NCBI RefSeq assembly: GCF_004345245.1
Contig: NZ_SLUQ01000003.1
Coordinates: 496,001 to 560,000 of the forward strand
Direction: 5' to 3'
Origin: Rhizobium sp. BK251
GTDB taxonomy: Bacteria; Pseudomonadota; Alphaproteobacteria; Rhizobiales; Rhizobiaceae
DNA: 64,000 nucleotides
Shown here: positions 8,356-17,844 of the stretch, in pieces
Layout of the letters: every line of letters starts with the position of its first letter
How positions within the stretch are numbered: the stretch's first letter is position 1
The notes under the pieces: generated by a model
Told to the model about the DNA's origin: nothing
What the model saw: only the letters and a program-made list of their open reading frames with translations
Database searches by the model: none
Position numbers and translations under genes: made by a program

Positions 8356-10176
8356 TTAGGCAGCGGCCCGCGACGGAGCGCGGCCCCGGCTCGCCTCTGC
8401 CGCCAGACGGAAATTGGAAAGCAGGGCGCGCAGCTGTGCGCTCTCTTCGGCAAGCGTCTGGCTTGCTGCGGTCGTCTCCTCGACCATCGCGGCGTTCTGT
8501 TGGGTCATCTGATCCATATGATTGACGGAGGTGTTGATCTCGTGAAGGCCCGTCGCCTGCTCCCGCGCCGCGGTAGCGATGGAATTGACGTGGCTGTTGA
8601 CGCGGTTCACGAGGCTTTCGATCTCAAGCAGCGCGTCGCCTGTCGAGCGCACCAGTGCCACGCCACCATCGACCTCGGTAGCCGACGTGCTGATCAACGT
8701 CTTGATCTCCTTGGCAGCGTTTGCGGAGCGCTGCGCAAGCTCGCGGACCTCCTGGGCGACGACGGCAAAGCCCCTGCCCGCCTCGCCGGCGCGCGCCGCC
8801 TCGACACCGGCATTCAGCGCCAGCAGATTGGTCTGGAAGGCAATCTCGTCGATTACCGTGATGATCTGGCCGATACGGTTCGAGGATTCCTCGATCCGGC
8901 CCATCGCCGCCACCGCGTTGCGCACGATGTCTCCCGACTTGCCGGCGCTCGCCTTTGTCTCGGCCACCATGTCCCGGGCTTCGTTTGCGCGTTCGGAGGC
9001 GGTCTTGACGGTCGCGGTGATCTCGTCAAGCGCCGCCGCCGTTTCTTCCAGGGCTGCAGCCTGTTGCTCCGTGCGCTTCGACAGGTTGCCGGTCGCGTCG
9101 CTGATATTGGCGGCACTGTCGTTGACGACCTGGCTCGACAGCGCAATCGCATGGATGACGCTGTTCAGCGCTTCGACGGCCGCGTTGAAGTCGTTGCGCA
9201 GCTTGGCATAGTCGTCGCCGATATCGGCCAGCGATACGGTCAGGTCGCCGGCAGCAAGCTTTTCCAGGCCGACGCCGAGCGCCTGCATCGCATGGCCCTG
9301 CCGATCCGAAACCGCGCGCGAGAGGCGCTCGTTGCCGCGGCGTTCTTCTTCCAGAAGCCGCTGCTGCTCATCCTCGCGTTCACGCAGGCGCACCCGCTCG
9401 TCCACCGAGTCACGGAGGACAATCAGGGCCTTGGCCATCTGGCCGATTTCATCACGCCGCGCACTGTCGGTGATCGCAACAGAGCCCTGCTCCGCGGCGA
9501 TCGCACTCATCGCATCCCTCAGGCGCGCGACGGGAGCCGTGACACTGCGCACGATTGCCCAGGCGACACCGATGATGACCGCCGCACCAGCGAGGCAGAA
9601 CAGAGCCGCCCAAATGGCGTTCTGGCGATAGAGCGCGGCCAGATCGTCGGCGTAGACACCGGTCCCGACGACCCAACCCCAGGGCTCAAAACCGACGACG
9701 TGGGAATACTTCAGCACCGGCTGGGCGGCGCCCGGCTTCGGCCAGTAATAGTCGACAAATCCCTGCTTGTTCGCCTTCACCGTGTTGACGAATTCGACGA
9801 ACAGGAACTTGCCGTTGGGATCCTTGTTCTGTGAAAGATCGGTGCCGTTCAGTTCCGGCTTGATCGGATGCATCACCATGGTCGGATGCATGTCGTTGAT
9901 CCAGAAGTAGCCCGCGTCTCCATAGCGCATGGCCGAGATGACTTCCTTGGCAGCCGACTGTGCCTGCTCGCGGGTTAGCGTGCCCGCCTCTTCCAGCTTG
10001 TGGTATTTCTCGAAGATGGCGATGGCGGTCGCGTCCATCTGCGCAAGACCTGCCTTGCGCTCCGCCTCTATCTCGGCAAAGGAGTAGTTGAGGAAAGACA
10101 CCATCGTCGCGACAAGGATGCCAAGGGCGAGAGCGACGAGGAAATAGAGACGAGTGGATATCTTCACATTCTGCAT
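8356..10176 (-). CDS. methyl-accepting chemotaxis protein with Cache sensor
   Basis: A 606-residue transmembrane chemoreceptor. TM1 at about residues 10-30; a periplasmic single-Cache region (about 35-185, including [15 protein letters not shown] and [15 protein letters not shown]) for small-ligand binding; TM2 near 190-212; HAMP region(s); then a long coiled-coil signalling domain with the hairpin tip [24 protein letters not shown] (split here: [11 protein letters not shown], then [10 protein letters not shown]). No CheR-tethering pentapeptide at the C-terminus (ends RAAA). ATG at 10176 gives a normal start just before TM1. The ligand is unknown, though single-Cache rhizobial receptors often sense small organic acids. 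Monocistronic. Confidence 0.9.
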   Translation of the reverse strand: MQNVKISTRLYFLVALALGILVATMVSFLNYSFAEIEAERKAGLAQMDATAIAIFEKYHKLEEAGTLTREQAQSAAKEVISAMRYGDAGYFWINDMHPTMVMHPIKPELNGTDLSQNKDPNGKFLFVEFVNTVKANKQGFVDYYWPKPGAAQPVLKYSHVVGFEPWGWVVGTGVYADDLAALYRQNAIWAALFCLAGAAVIIGVAWAIVRSVTAPVARLRDAMSAIAAEQGSVAITDSARRDEIGQMAKALIVLRDSVDERVRLREREDEQQRLLEEERRGNERLSRAVSDRQGHAMQALGVGLEKLAAGDLTVSLADIGDDYAKLRNDFNAAVEALNSVIHAIALSSQVVNDSAANISDATGNLSKRTEQQAAALEETAAALDEITATVKTASERANEARDMVAETKASAGKSGDIVRNAVAAMGRIEESSNRIGQIITVIDEIAFQTNLLALNAGVEAARAGEAGRGFAVVAQEVRELAQRSANAAKEIKTLISTSATEVDGGVALVRSTGDALLEIESLVNRVNSHVNSIATAAREQATGLHEINTSVNHMDQMTQQNAAMVEETTAASQTLAEESAQLRALLSNFRLAAEASRGRAPSRAAA

Positions 10177-10524
10177 GGAAGGCTGAGACCCCGGAAAATT
10201 GACTGCATTTCGATAGTCGAGAAAAGCAGTTACCAGTCCATGAAGCTCAATTACCATGCACTAACATAACGTAACGTCATGATGTTTGCGAGCATGCCTC
10301 AGTATGCTTCATATAATTGATTTATAATAATTTTCGAACGCGTTATTATACCAAAGGCGAAGAGACGATTTTCCGCGTTACCGGCGGTGCATTCCCCCCA
10401 CCCAATGCGGAATTCCTGGACGCCATTTCGCAGACTGCGAATCGTTGTCCAACCGGGGACGTTTGCCTTAGGGTGGAGCGGGTGGAATCGACACCGCGTG
10501 ACGCGGCAAAAGCTGGAGCCTGAG
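10177..10524. other. AT-rich divergent intergenic region
   Basis: About 350 bases between the divergent chemoreceptor and thioesterase genes. The section 10290-10360 is markedly AT-rich and holds several TATAAT-like hexamers on both strands, fitting promoters in both directions. There is a short TAACGTAACGT tandem near 10265. No coding frame is convincing. Confidence 0.45.
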
Positions 10525-10914
10525 ATGAACGACACCGCCAAACCGAAAGGCGAACTGACCCTTCGCACGCTCGCCATGCCCTCCGACGCCAATCCGGCAG
10601 GCGATATCTTCGGCGGCTGGGTCATGGCGCAGATGGACCTTGCGAGCGGCATCCGTGCGGCTGAGCGTGCCAAGGGGCGTGTCGTCACGGCTGCAGTGAA
10701 GGAGATGGCTTTCCAGCTGCCGGTCAAGATCGGCGACACGCTCAGCATCTATACCGAGATCGAACGCGTGGGCCGCACCTCGATGACGCTGATCGTCGAG
10801 GCCTGGGCGCACCGTTTCCGCTACCAGAAGCTCGAGAAGGTAACGGCCGGAACCTTCATCATGGTCGCGCTCGACGAGCATGGATCGCCCAAGCCGATAC
10901 CTACCGAGGAATAG
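10525..10914 (+). CDS. acyl-CoA thioesterase, hotdog fold (YciA-like)
   Basis: A 129-residue hotdog-fold protein. The N-terminal pattern LRTLAMPSDANPAGDIFGGW is the hallmark of YciA/BFIT-type acyl-CoA thioesterases: the NPAGDIFGGW segment forms the hotdog helix and carries the catalytic Asp. These enzymes hydrolyse acyl-CoA to free acid plus CoA in the cytoplasm. ATG at 10525 follows GGAGCCTGAG. The next gene starts 2 bases after the stop, so the two are likely cotranscribed. Confidence 0.88.
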   Translation: MNDTAKPKGELTLRTLAMPSDANPAGDIFGGWVMAQMDLASGIRAAERAKGRVVTAAVKEMAFQLPVKIGDTLSIYTEIERVGRTSMTLIVEAWAHRFRYQKLEKVTAGTFIMVALDEHGSPKPIPTEE

Positions 10915-10916
10915 CA

Positions 10917-11504
10917 ATGGAGCCGGCGAGCGCTGCCGAGGCCTTCCTGCATATCAAGGTCGTCATGGGCATGGTGCTGAGCCTCAGCCTTGCCCGGCTG
11001 CTCACCGGCATTGCCGGCATCATCCAGCACCCCGGCAAGGGCAAAGTCTATCTCGTTCATCTCGGCTGGGCGCTGTCGCTGTTCCTCTTCATCATCCATA
11101 TCTGGTGGTGGGAGTACTGGATGCATGCATTGCCGGCGCTCCATTTCGGCGTCTATCTGTTCCTCATCAGCTTCTGCTGCCTGTTCTTCCTGCTTTGCGC
11201 GCTGCTGTTTCCGAGTTCCATCGACGAATACGGCGGTTACGAGGAATACTTCATATCGCGCCGCAAGTGGTTCTTCGGCGTCCTGGCGCTGACCTACGCG
11301 GTCGACCTCATCGATACCGCCATCAAGGGCCAGGACCGGATCGCCTCGCTCGGCTGGGAATATCCGCTGCGCAACATCGTCTACATCGCCCTGTGCGGGA
11401 TTGCCGCCTACACGCCGAACCGGCGCTTTCACGCGCTCTTCGTGTCGCTGGGCCTGATCTACCAGGTGAGCTTTATCTTCCGCGCCTACGACGTGCTCGC
11501 CTAG
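10917..11504 (+). CDS. polytopic membrane protein, hypothetical
   Basis: A 195-residue protein with five to six hydrophobic segments, unusually rich in Trp, Phe and His (LFLFIIHIWWWEYWMHALP). It starts immediately after the thioesterase stop, so it is probably cotranscribed. I do not recognise a named family. It has no transport or enzyme motif that I can see. A role in the membrane is the only supported statement. Confidence 0.65.
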   Translation: MEPASAAEAFLHIKVVMGMVLSLSLARLLTGIAGIIQHPGKGKVYLVHLGWALSLFLFIIHIWWWEYWMHALPALHFGVYLFLISFCCLFFLLCALLFPSSIDEYGGYEEYFISRRKWFFGVLALTYAVDLIDTAIKGQDRIASLGWEYPLRNIVYIALCGIAAYTPNRRFHALFVSLGLIYQVSFIFRAYDVLA

Positions 11505-11522
11505 GACCGCTCGGCGCGGCCG

Positions 11523-11981
11523 CTATTGGCAGACGTCCACCCAGACCGCGTTCGTGAGGTTGACGAGACGTTCGGTCGATATGCGCACGGCGGCATTGGT
11601 GGCCCCGGCGGCCGGCACGACCTCTTCGAAGCCACGCAGCGAGAGGTCGCAATAAACGGGAAGCGGCGTCGGCAGGCCGAACGGGCACACGCCGCCGACC
11701 GGATGGCCGGTGAGTTCCACCACCTGCTCGGCCTCCAGCATCCTCGCCTTGGCGCCGAAGTGGTCACGGAATTTTCGGTTGTCGAGCCGTGCGATGCCGC
11801 TTGCGACGATCAGCATTGCCTGGTCGCCTGCCCGCAGGCAGAGCGTCTTGGCGATCTGCGCCGGCTCCACCCCATGGGCCTCGGCGGCAAGTGCGACGGT
11901 CGATGAGCTCCCCTCCGTCTCGAGGACGGCGACATCAGGAGCATGGGTGGCAAAGAAGGCGCGGACGGACTGGAGGCTCAT
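11523..11981 (-). CDS. YbaK/EbsC-type aminoacyl-tRNA deacylase domain protein
   Basis: A 152-residue single-domain protein of the YbaK/ProX superfamily, which hydrolyses mischarged aminoacyl-tRNAs in trans. Family features: the TVALAAEAHGVEPAQIAKTL helix region with catalytic-type Lys (AKTLCL), and the GHPVGGVCPFG glycine loop. ATG at 11981 is chosen over an in-frame start further upstream because the family begins near SVRAFF. It lies convergent with the membrane protein gene and ends 18 bases from it. The exact tRNA substrate is not predictable. Confidence 0.85.
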   Translation of the reverse strand: MSLQSVRAFFATHAPDVAVLETEGSSSTVALAAEAHGVEPAQIAKTLCLRAGDQAMLIVASGIARLDNRKFRDHFGAKARMLEAEQVVELTGHPVGGVCPFGLPTPLPVYCDLSLRGFEEVVPAAGATNAAVRISTERLVNLTNAVWVDVCQ

Positions 11982-12027
11982 TGAAACTCGCGAGGTCTGC
12001 AGAAAGGGTCGCGCGGACTGTAGATGC

Positions 12028-12381
12028 CTATGACCGGAAAATAAAGGACGCACCGACCGCGATCAGAGCGAAGCCGATGGCGTGGTTCCAGGTGAGGCTT
12101 TCCTTCAGAAAGAAGACGGAGAAGCCGGAAAAGACGAGAAGGGTGATGACCTCCTGCATCGTCTTCAGCTGCGCCGTCGTATAGACGGCCGAGCCGATGC
12201 GGTTTGCCGGCACTGCCAGGCAATACTCGAAGAAGGCGATGCCCCAGCTGGCGAGGATGGCGATGAAGATGGCGCTGCTCTTGTGCTTCAGGTGCCCGTA
12301 CCAGGCAAAGGTCATGAAGACGTTGGATGCAAGCAGCATGATGACAGGCCAGACGGCGGCGGGACTTAGCGAAAGCGGCAT
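12028..12381 (-). CDS. DUF486 family membrane protein
   Basis: A 117-residue protein with four hydrophobic segments and the conserved DUF486 pattern (SNVFMTFAWYGHLKH near the start; QEVITLLVFSGFSVFFL near the end). The family resembles small DMT-type transporters such as EmrE, but its function is not established. ATG at 12381; the upstream sequence holds two small GC hairpins (around 12413-12450). Minus strand, same direction as its neighbours, but separate promoters are likely given the spacing. Confidence 0.8.
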   Translation of the reverse strand: MPLSLSPAAVWPVIMLLASNVFMTFAWYGHLKHKSSAIFIAILASWGIAFFEYCLAVPANRIGSAVYTTAQLKTMQEVITLLVFSGFSVFFLKESLTWNHAIGFALIAVGASFIFRS

Positions 12382-12516
12382 GGGCGAATCCTGTGGAGGG
12401 AAGGCGCAAATTGACGCCTGCGGCGCACGCAGGCAAGGCCGCTGAACGGCCGGGCGGAGACTATCTGCCAGCCAGGGGCGCCGATGGCAACAACGGACCA
12501 CGCACTTATCGGTGAA

Positions 12517-12537
12517 GCGGCCGGTGCGACCGGCCGC
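12517..12537 (-). terminator. GC hairpin downstream of the FMN reductase gene
   Basis: Perfect 9-bp stem GCGGCCGGT / ACCGGCCGC with a 3-base loop, 15 bases past the reductase stop on the minus strand. There is no T-run (followed by TTCACC), so it is a weak intrinsic terminator or an mRNA 3'-end stabiliser. Confidence 0.45.
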
Positions 12538-12551
12538 CTCCCCTTCGCAAA

Positions 12552-13115
12552 TCAGCCGCGAGCAGCCTTCAGCGCTTTCGCCCACCAGCTAAGTTGATCC
12601 AGCTGGTTCTTTGCGGCTTCACCGAGATGAGCATAGTCGGAAAGCGTCTTCTCGCCTTTGACAACACTCAGATATTCTGGGTACGAGATGTGTATCCCGG
12701 TTTTCACCGATGCCGCGCCCATCTCGACGAAGACGAGCCGCAGGTTCTCTATGGCCCGTGCACCGCCAACGCTGCCGTAGCCCACGAACGCAACCGGCTT
12801 CCGGACGAATTCGCCAAGGTCGATCGCGTTCTTCAGCACCGCCGTAGGCCCATGATTGTATTCGGCGACTGTGAATACGTAGCCGTCGAATTCGCGCAGC
12901 TTGTTTTTCCACCGCTCGGCGGTTTCGCTTTCGGCTGTCGTGGCGCGCTGCTCGCCAAAGAAATGCATCGGATAGTCCAGGAGGTCGAGGACCTCGATTT
13001 CCATGTCGTCGCGCTGGCGCGCGATTTCCGCAAACCATTTTGCAGGATGTTCCGCAAAGCGCCTGATGCGCGTGCTTCCGATGATAATAGCGATCTTGAC
13101 CTTAGACATTCCCAT
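12552..13115 (-). CDS. NADPH-dependent FMN reductase family protein
   Basis: A 187-residue flavodoxin-like oxidoreductase. IIIGSTRIRR forms the phosphate-binding loop, and VAEYNHGPTAVLKNAIDL is the second conserved flavin-binding segment (PEYN-type). It probably reduces quinones, azo compounds or flavins with NAD(P)H in the cytoplasm. ATG at 13115 is supported by AGGAA 7-8 bases upstream; 13109 is the alternative. It is transcribed divergently from an HxlR-type regulator with an inverted-repeat operator between them, a common redox/electrophile stress arrangement. Confidence 0.88.
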   Translation of the reverse strand: MGMSKVKIAIIIGSTRIRRFAEHPAKWFAEIARQRDDMEIEVLDLLDYPMHFFGEQRATTAESETAERWKNKLREFDGYVFTVAEYNHGPTAVLKNAIDLGEFVRKPVAFVGYGSVGGARAIENLRLVFVEMGAASVKTGIHISYPEYLSVVKGEKTLSDYAHLGEAAKNQLDQLSWWAKALKAARG

Positions 13116-13235
13116 AAGTTCCTGATTGTTATCGCAACGGCACATTGCCGCTGCAGTATAAAGAGCTGTTTTCAGGGCGGACAAGCGCCGCTTGCGCAAA
13201 CGTGACCTTATCTGAGCGCATGAAAGCGCCACCGC

Positions 13236-13265
13236 GATGCAGTTACTTGCATCATGATAGTAACT
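13236..13265. promoter_or_regulatory. candidate HxlR operator (interlocked inverted repeats)
   Basis: AGTTACT (13241-13247) and AGTAACT (13259-13265) form a perfect 7-bp inverted repeat with an 11-base spacer. Interlocked with it is GATGCA (13236-13241) / TGCATC (13248-13253). TTACT...AGTAA-type dyads are typical of HxlR/DUF24 regulators. The site sits 17 bases upstream of the regulator start and between the divergent genes. Confidence 0.6.
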
Positions 13266-13282
13266 AGGTTAATGCGTCGCCA

Positions 13283-13789
13283 ATGCAACGGACAAGCTTC
13301 GCCAAATTCCAATGCCCCGCGGCCCGCGCTCTGGAGAGCGTCGGCGACTGGTGGAGCATCCTGATCCTCCGGGACGCCTTCCAGGGGCTTTCCCGTTTCG
13401 ACGAATTCCAGAAGAGCCTCGGTGTCGCACCCAACATCCTCACGCGCCGGCTGAAACATCTGACCGATCAGGGCCTTTTCGAGCGCCGCCGCTACAGCGA
13501 GCGCCCTGCCCGCCACGAATACGTGCTGACGGAAAGGGGGCGGGATTTCTTTCCCGTACTGATGGCCCTATTTGCATGGGGCAGCCGGCATGCTCCCGAA
13601 GAGGATCTCGCCTTCCTGCTTGCCGATGCGGCCTCCAGCAAGCCGCGCGAGCCGATCCTCGTTGATGCCGAGACGGGCGAGGAACTGAAACCGGAAAACA
13701 CCACACTGATTGCCGGTCCGGCGGCGGATGATGCAGCGCGCGAGCGGATCGCCCGCATTCGCGCCCACTACCTCGGCTTCGATGCCTAG
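13283..13789 (+). CDS. HxlR family (DUF24) winged-helix regulator
   Basis: A 168-residue transcription factor with an N-terminal HxlR winged helix: CPAARALESVGDWWSILILRD at the start, FQKSLGVAPNILTRRLKHL as recognition helix, and YVLTERG wing. Cys11 occupies the position of the redox/electrophile-sensing cysteine in several DUF24 proteins. A ~60-residue Ala/Glu-rich C-terminal extension follows. It likely represses itself and the divergent FMN reductase through the dyad at 13241-13265. The FabF-like gene begins 14 bases downstream and may be cotranscribed. Confidence 0.88.
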   Translation: MQRTSFAKFQCPAARALESVGDWWSILILRDAFQGLSRFDEFQKSLGVAPNILTRRLKHLTDQGLFERRRYSERPARHEYVLTERGRDFFPVLMALFAWGSRHAPEEDLAFLLADAASSKPREPILVDAETGEELKPENTTLIAGPAADDAARERIARIRAHYLGFDA

Positions 13790-13803
13790 AAAGGAATGAT
13801 GCA

Positions 13804-15069
13804 ATGGAACGGATCGTCGTCACCGGAATGGGAGTTGTCTCACCTCTCGGGACCGGCGTGGGGAATGCCTGGAAAAGGCTTCTCGATGCCGGCTCCGGTC
13901 TTCGGCTGCTTCCGGACGAAATGGTCAGCGACCTCGCCGCCAAGGTCGCGGGCGTGGCCCCGAGCCTAGCGGAGGATTCCGAAGCCGGCTTCGATCCGGA
14001 CCGATACATTCCGCCGAAGGACCAGAAGAAGATGGACCGCTTCATCCAGTTTGCCATGGCCGCGACGGAGGAAGCCGTCAACCAGGCAGGATGGAGACCC
14101 GAAAGCGAAGACGCGCGCATCAGGACCGCGACGATCATCGCTTCAGGTGTCGGCGGATTTCCGGCGATTGCCGATTCGGTGCGCCTCGCCGAGGCGCGGG
14201 GCGTTCGCCGCCTCTCGCCCTTCATCATCCCCTCCTTCCTCGTCAACCTGGCGGCTGGTCAGGTGAGCATCCGTTATGGCTTCAAGGGGCCGCTCGGGGC
14301 GCCGGTCACTGCCTGCGCCGCGAGCGTCCAGGCGATCGGCGATGCGGCCCGGCTCATCCGCGCCGGTGAGGCCGATATCGCGATCTGCGGCGGCGCCGAA
14401 GCCTGCATCGACAAGGTGAGCCTTGGCGGCTTCGCCGCCGCACGCGCGCTCTCCACCGGCTTCAGCGACACGCCCGAGCGTGCCTCGCGCCCCTTCGACG
14501 CGGCACGCGACGGTTTCGTCATGGGTGAAGGCGCAGGTATTCTCGTCATCGAGAGCCTTGAGCATGCGCTCGCCCGCGGCGCCATCCCGCTGGCCGAACT
14601 CGTGGGCTATGGCACTTCGGCGGATGCCTATCACATGACGGCAGGCCCCGAGGATGGCGACGGCGCGCGGCGTGCCATGGAGGCGGCCCTCAGGCAGGCA
14701 AAGATTCCAGCTTCGGAGATCCGGCACCTGAACGCGCATGCCACCTCGACGCCGGTTGGCGACAGGGGTGAGCTGGCGGCGATTGCCAGCGTATTCGGCC
14801 GCGACGGCGGGATCGCCGTCAGCGCCACCAAGGCGGCAACAGGTCATCTGCTTGGTGCCGCCGGCGGGCTCGAGGCGGTCTTCACGATCATGGCGCTCCG
14901 CGACCAGATCGCGCCGCCGACGCGCAACCTCGAAGACCCGGATCCAATTGCCGAGGGCATCGATATTGTCGGTGGCTCGGCCCGTCCGCTTGCCATGGAA
15001 TATGCAATCTCGAACGGCTTCGGCTTCGGCGGAGTGAATGCGACCGCACTTTTCCGCCGCTGGGGATGA
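13804..15069 (+). CDS. fabF: beta-ketoacyl-ACP synthase II
   Basis: A 421-residue thiolase-fold condensing enzyme. It extends acyl chains by Claisen condensation of acyl-thioester with malonyl-ACP. The catalytic triad is visible: Cys in TACAASVQAIGDA, His in NAHATSTPVGD, His in KAATGHLLGAAGG. Length is normal for FabF. It is not next to acpP/fabG here but follows an HxlR regulator by 14 bases, so it may be a paralogue for special lipids rather than the core housekeeping copy; that is inference. ATG with GGAATG upstream. Confidence 0.88.
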   Translation: MERIVVTGMGVVSPLGTGVGNAWKRLLDAGSGLRLLPDEMVSDLAAKVAGVAPSLAEDSEAGFDPDRYIPPKDQKKMDRFIQFAMAATEEAVNQAGWRPESEDARIRTATIIASGVGGFPAIADSVRLAEARGVRRLSPFIIPSFLVNLAAGQVSIRYGFKGPLGAPVTACAASVQAIGDAARLIRAGEADIAICGGAEACIDKVSLGGFAAARALSTGFSDTPERASRPFDAARDGFVMGEGAGILVIESLEHALARGAIPLAELVGYGTSADAYHMTAGPEDGDGARRAMEAALRQAKIPASEIRHLNAHATSTPVGDRGELAAIASVFGRDGGIAVSATKAATGHLLGAAGGLEAVFTIMALRDQIAPPTRNLEDPDPIAEGIDIVGGSARPLAMEYAISNGFGFGGVNATALFRRWG

Positions 15070-15128
15070 CCACCACTTTTCTCCGGCGCAAAACGCCCTA
15101 GTCTCTCTGGATATCCCGGAGAAAATCC

Positions 15129-15557
15129 ATGCGCGCCTTCTTCGCAGTCCTCTTTCTGTGTGTCGCGTCCGTCATCGCCCCGCTGCCCGCAGGGGCAGAG
15201 GATCCCACGGACGCGACGCGCAGCATGATCGAGCAGCAGATCATCGCGTTTCTGCGCGACGATGCCGATACGGCCTATTCCTTCGCCGCACCGGCGATCA
15301 AGGCGATGTATCCCGACAAGGAGCGCTTCTTCGCCATGGTGAAGAAGAGCTACGAACCGGTTTACCACCCCGGCAACTACGCTTTCGGGCGCAGCCGCTC
15401 GATCGACGACGGCGCGATGATCTACCACGAGGTTCTGATTACGGGCCGCGACGGCAAGGACTGGACCGCGATCTACCAGGTCGTGCGCCAGCCGGACGGC
15501 AGCTACAAGATCAACGGCGTGCAGATGATCCCGAATACCGAGAGCAAGGGAATCTGA
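15129..15557 (+). CDS. DUF4864 domain secreted protein
   Basis: A 142-residue protein with a clear signal peptide (about residues 1-24, cleavage near PAGAEDP) and a DUF4864 fold region: IEQQIIAFLRDDADTAYSFAAPAIKAMYP, then a beta-rich part ending in YQVVRQPDGSYKINGVQ. The fold resembles NTF2-like domains; function is not known. Likely periplasmic. Separate from fabF by 59 bases and convergent with tgt, 3 bases apart. Confidence 0.8.
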   Translation: MRAFFAVLFLCVASVIAPLPAGAEDPTDATRSMIEQQIIAFLRDDADTAYSFAAPAIKAMYPDKERFFAMVKKSYEPVYHPGNYAFGRSRSIDDGAMIYHEVLITGRDGKDWTAIYQVVRQPDGSYKINGVQMIPNTESKGI

Positions 15558-15560
15558 GCC

Positions 15561-16691
15561 TCACACCGGCTCGAGGTCGCCCCGCGCCCAGTTCTCCTGC
15601 GTCTCGGCCATGAAATCGGCGAAGCGCCCCTCGGCGATCGCCTTGCGGATGCCCTGCATCAGCTCCTGATAATAAGCGAGATTGTGCCAGGAGAGCAGCA
15701 TGCCGCCGAGGGCCTCGTTGGAGCGCACGAGGTGGTGCAGGTAGGCACGAGAATAGTCGCGTGAGGCCGGGCAGTTCGACTCCTCGTCGAGCGGGCGCTT
15801 GTCCTCGGCGTGCCGAGCGTTGCGAATGTTGACCTTGCCGCGACGGGTGAAGGCCAACCCATGACGACCCGATCGCGTCGGCATAACGCAATCGAACATG
15901 TCGGTGCCGCGCGCAACGGACTTCAGGATATCGTCCGGCGTGCCGACGCCCATCAGGTAGCGCGGCTTCTCGGAAGGAAGGCAGGGAAGCGTCGTTTCCA
16001 GCATCTGCAGCATGACGTCCTGCGGCTCGCCGACGGCAAGGCCACCGACGGCATATCCCTTGAGGTCGAGCCCGGCGAGCGCCTCGGCGGAACGAACACG
16101 CAGCTTCGGAATATCGCCGCCCTGGACGATGCCGAACATCGCCTTGCCGGGCTGGTTGCCGAAGGCGACCTTGCAGCGCTCGGCCCAGCGGAGCGAAAGC
16201 TCCATCGCACGCTCGATGTCCTTGGGTTCCGCCGGCAGCGCGACACACTCGTCGAGTTGCATCTGGATATCGCTGTCGAGCAGTCCCTGGATCTCGATCG
16301 AGCGCTCCGGCGACATGTGATGCAGGCTGCCGTCGACATGGGACTTGAAGGTGACACCCTCCTCATCAAGCTTGCGCAACCCGGAGAGAGACATGACCTG
16401 GAAGCCGCCGGAATCGGTGAGGATCGGGCCCTGCCAGCGGATGAAATCGTGCAGTCCGCCGAGGCGCGCGACGCGCTCCGCAGTCGGGCGCAGCATCAGA
16501 TGATAGGTATTGCCGAGGATGATGTCGGCGCCGGTGTCGCGCACCTGGTCGAGATACATCGCCTTCACGGTGCCGACCGTGCCGACCGGCATGAAGGCCG
16601 GCGTGCGGATCGTGCCGCGCGGCATCGAAATCTCGCCGAGGCGTGCCCCGTCATCCGTCGCCTTCAGATTGAATTCAAAATTCTCGCTCAT
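15561..16691 (-). CDS. tgt: queuine/preQ1 tRNA-guanine transglycosylase with reduced zinc site
   Basis: A 376-residue TIM-barrel enzyme that exchanges guanine-34 for preQ1 in GUN-anticodon tRNAs. Catalytic aspartates lie in [12 protein letters not shown] and [19 protein letters not shown] is the substrate loop. Odd: the zinc segment reads [16 protein letters not shown], whereas the E. coli enzyme has C-D-C-Y-T-C there. The first and third zinc cysteines are serines; only the middle Cys and the later His (SWHNLAYY) remain. I checked this on the nucleotide sequence. It overlaps queA by 4 bases (ATGA) in a queA-tgt operon. Confidence 0.95.
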   Translation of the reverse strand: MSENFEFNLKATDDGARLGEISMPRGTIRTPAFMPVGTVGTVKAMYLDQVRDTGADIILGNTYHLMLRPTAERVARLGGLHDFIRWQGPILTDSGGFQVMSLSGLRKLDEEGVTFKSHVDGSLHHMSPERSIEIQGLLDSDIQMQLDECVALPAEPKDIERAMELSLRWAERCKVAFGNQPGKAMFGIVQGGDIPKLRVRSAEALAGLDLKGYAVGGLAVGEPQDVMLQMLETTLPCLPSEKPRYLMGVGTPDDILKSVARGTDMFDCVMPTRSGRHGLAFTRRGKVNIRNARHAEDKRPLDEESNCPASRDYSRAYLHHLVRSNEALGGMLLSWHNLAYYQELMQGIRKAIAEGRFADFMAETQENWARGDLEPV

Positions 16692-17773
16692 GGGTCTTTC
16701 CGGAAAAGAAGGCTGGCATCGCCATAGGAATAGAAGCGGTAGCCGGTTTCGATCGCGTGGTCGTAGGCGGCCCGCATGGTCTCGAGGCCGGCAAAGGCCG
16801 AGACCAGCATGAACAGCGTCGAGCGCGGCAGGTGGAAATTGGTCATCAGCATGTCCACGGCCTTGAAGCGGTAGCCGGGCGTGATGAAGATGCCCGTCGC
16901 ACCGGCCCAGGGCTGTATGCTGCCGTCAGCGGCGGCCGAACTCTCGATCAACCGCAGCGAGGTTGTGCCGACGCAAACGATGCGCCCGCCCCTCGCCTTC
17001 ACGGCATTGAGCCTTGCGGCTGTCTCGGCACTCACATAGCCGCTTTCGAGATGCATCTTGTGATCGTCGGTATCGTCGGCCTTGACCGGAAGGAAGGTCC
17101 CGGCGCCGACATGCAGGGTCACGAAATGGCGCTCGATGCCGGCCCGATCGAGAGCCTCGAAGAGCGCCGGCGTGAAATGCAGGCCAGCGGTGGGCGCGGC
17201 AACCGCACCCTCCTCGCGGGCGTAGATCGTCTGGTAGTCCGCGCGGTCGCGCTCGTCCTCGGGACGCTTGGCGGCGATGTAGGGCGGCAGAGGTATGTGG
17301 CCAACGGAGGCGATTGCCTCGTCGAGCGCAGGTCCGGAGAGATCGAAAGCAAGCGTGACCTCGCCAGCCTCGCCCTTCTCCACGACGGTGCAATCGAGCT
17401 GGCCGAGGAGGCAGCTTTCAGCACTATGGCCAAAGGCGATGCGGTCGCCGAGCTTGATGCGCTTGCCGGGTCTTGCGAAGGCCTTCCAGCGGTTGGCGCC
17501 GACGCGCATGTGCAATGTCGCGGATACCTGCTGGCCGCCCGCCCCTTCGCGATGCCGGATGCCCTCCAGCTGCGCCGGAATGACCTTCGTATCGTTGAAG
17601 ACCAGGGCGTCGCCCGCCTTCAGGAAGGAGGGCAGATCAGAGACACGATGATCCGAGAGCGTCTGCGCCGCCGCAGAATCGACGACAAGCAGGCGCGCCG
17701 CATCGCGCGGGTTCGCCGGGCGAAGCGCAATCCGCTCCTCCGGGAGCTCGAAATCGAAAAGATCCACGCGCAT
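16688..17773 (-). CDS. queA: S-adenosylmethionine:tRNA ribosyltransferase-isomerase
   Basis: A 361-residue enzyme transferring the ribosyl moiety of SAM to preQ1-modified tRNA to give epoxyqueuosine. Family signatures: [19 protein letters not shown] at the start, [43 protein letters not shown], and the C-terminal [21 protein letters not shown] at 17773 is the family start. Its stop overlaps the tgt start, so the two successive queuosine enzymes are translationally coupled. A strong hairpin (17795-17830) lies just upstream, after the cyclophilin genes. Confidence 0.95.
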   Translation of the reverse strand: MRVDLFDFELPEERIALRPANPRDAARLLVVDSAAAQTLSDHRVSDLPSFLKAGDALVFNDTKVIPAQLEGIRHREGAGGQQVSATLHMRVGANRWKAFARPGKRIKLGDRIAFGHSAESCLLGQLDCTVVEKGEAGEVTLAFDLSGPALDEAIASVGHIPLPPYIAAKRPEDERDRADYQTIYAREEGAVAAPTAGLHFTPALFEALDRAGIERHFVTLHVGAGTFLPVKADDTDDHKMHLESGYVSAETAARLNAVKARGGRIVCVGTTSLRLIESSAAADGSIQPWAGATGIFITPGYRFKAVDMLMTNFHLPRSTLFMLVSAFAGLETMRAAYDHAIETGYRFYSYGDASLLFRKDP

Positions 17774-17794
17774 AGATGCACTTTCAAGCAAAGC

Positions 17795-17830
17795 GAAACC
17801 CGCCCCGCGCTCGCGCGCCGGGCGGGTTTC
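17795..17830 (-). terminator. hairpin between the cyclophilin gene and queA
   Basis: GAAACCCGCC (17795-17804) and GGCGGGTTTC (17821-17830) form a perfect 10-bp stem. On the minus strand it lies 15 bases after the ppiB stop and is followed by GCTTTGCTTG, a weak T-tract. It could end the coaD-ppi transcript partially and modulate queA-tgt read-through. Confidence 0.5.
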
Positions 17831-17844
17831 AGCAGAAATCACAA

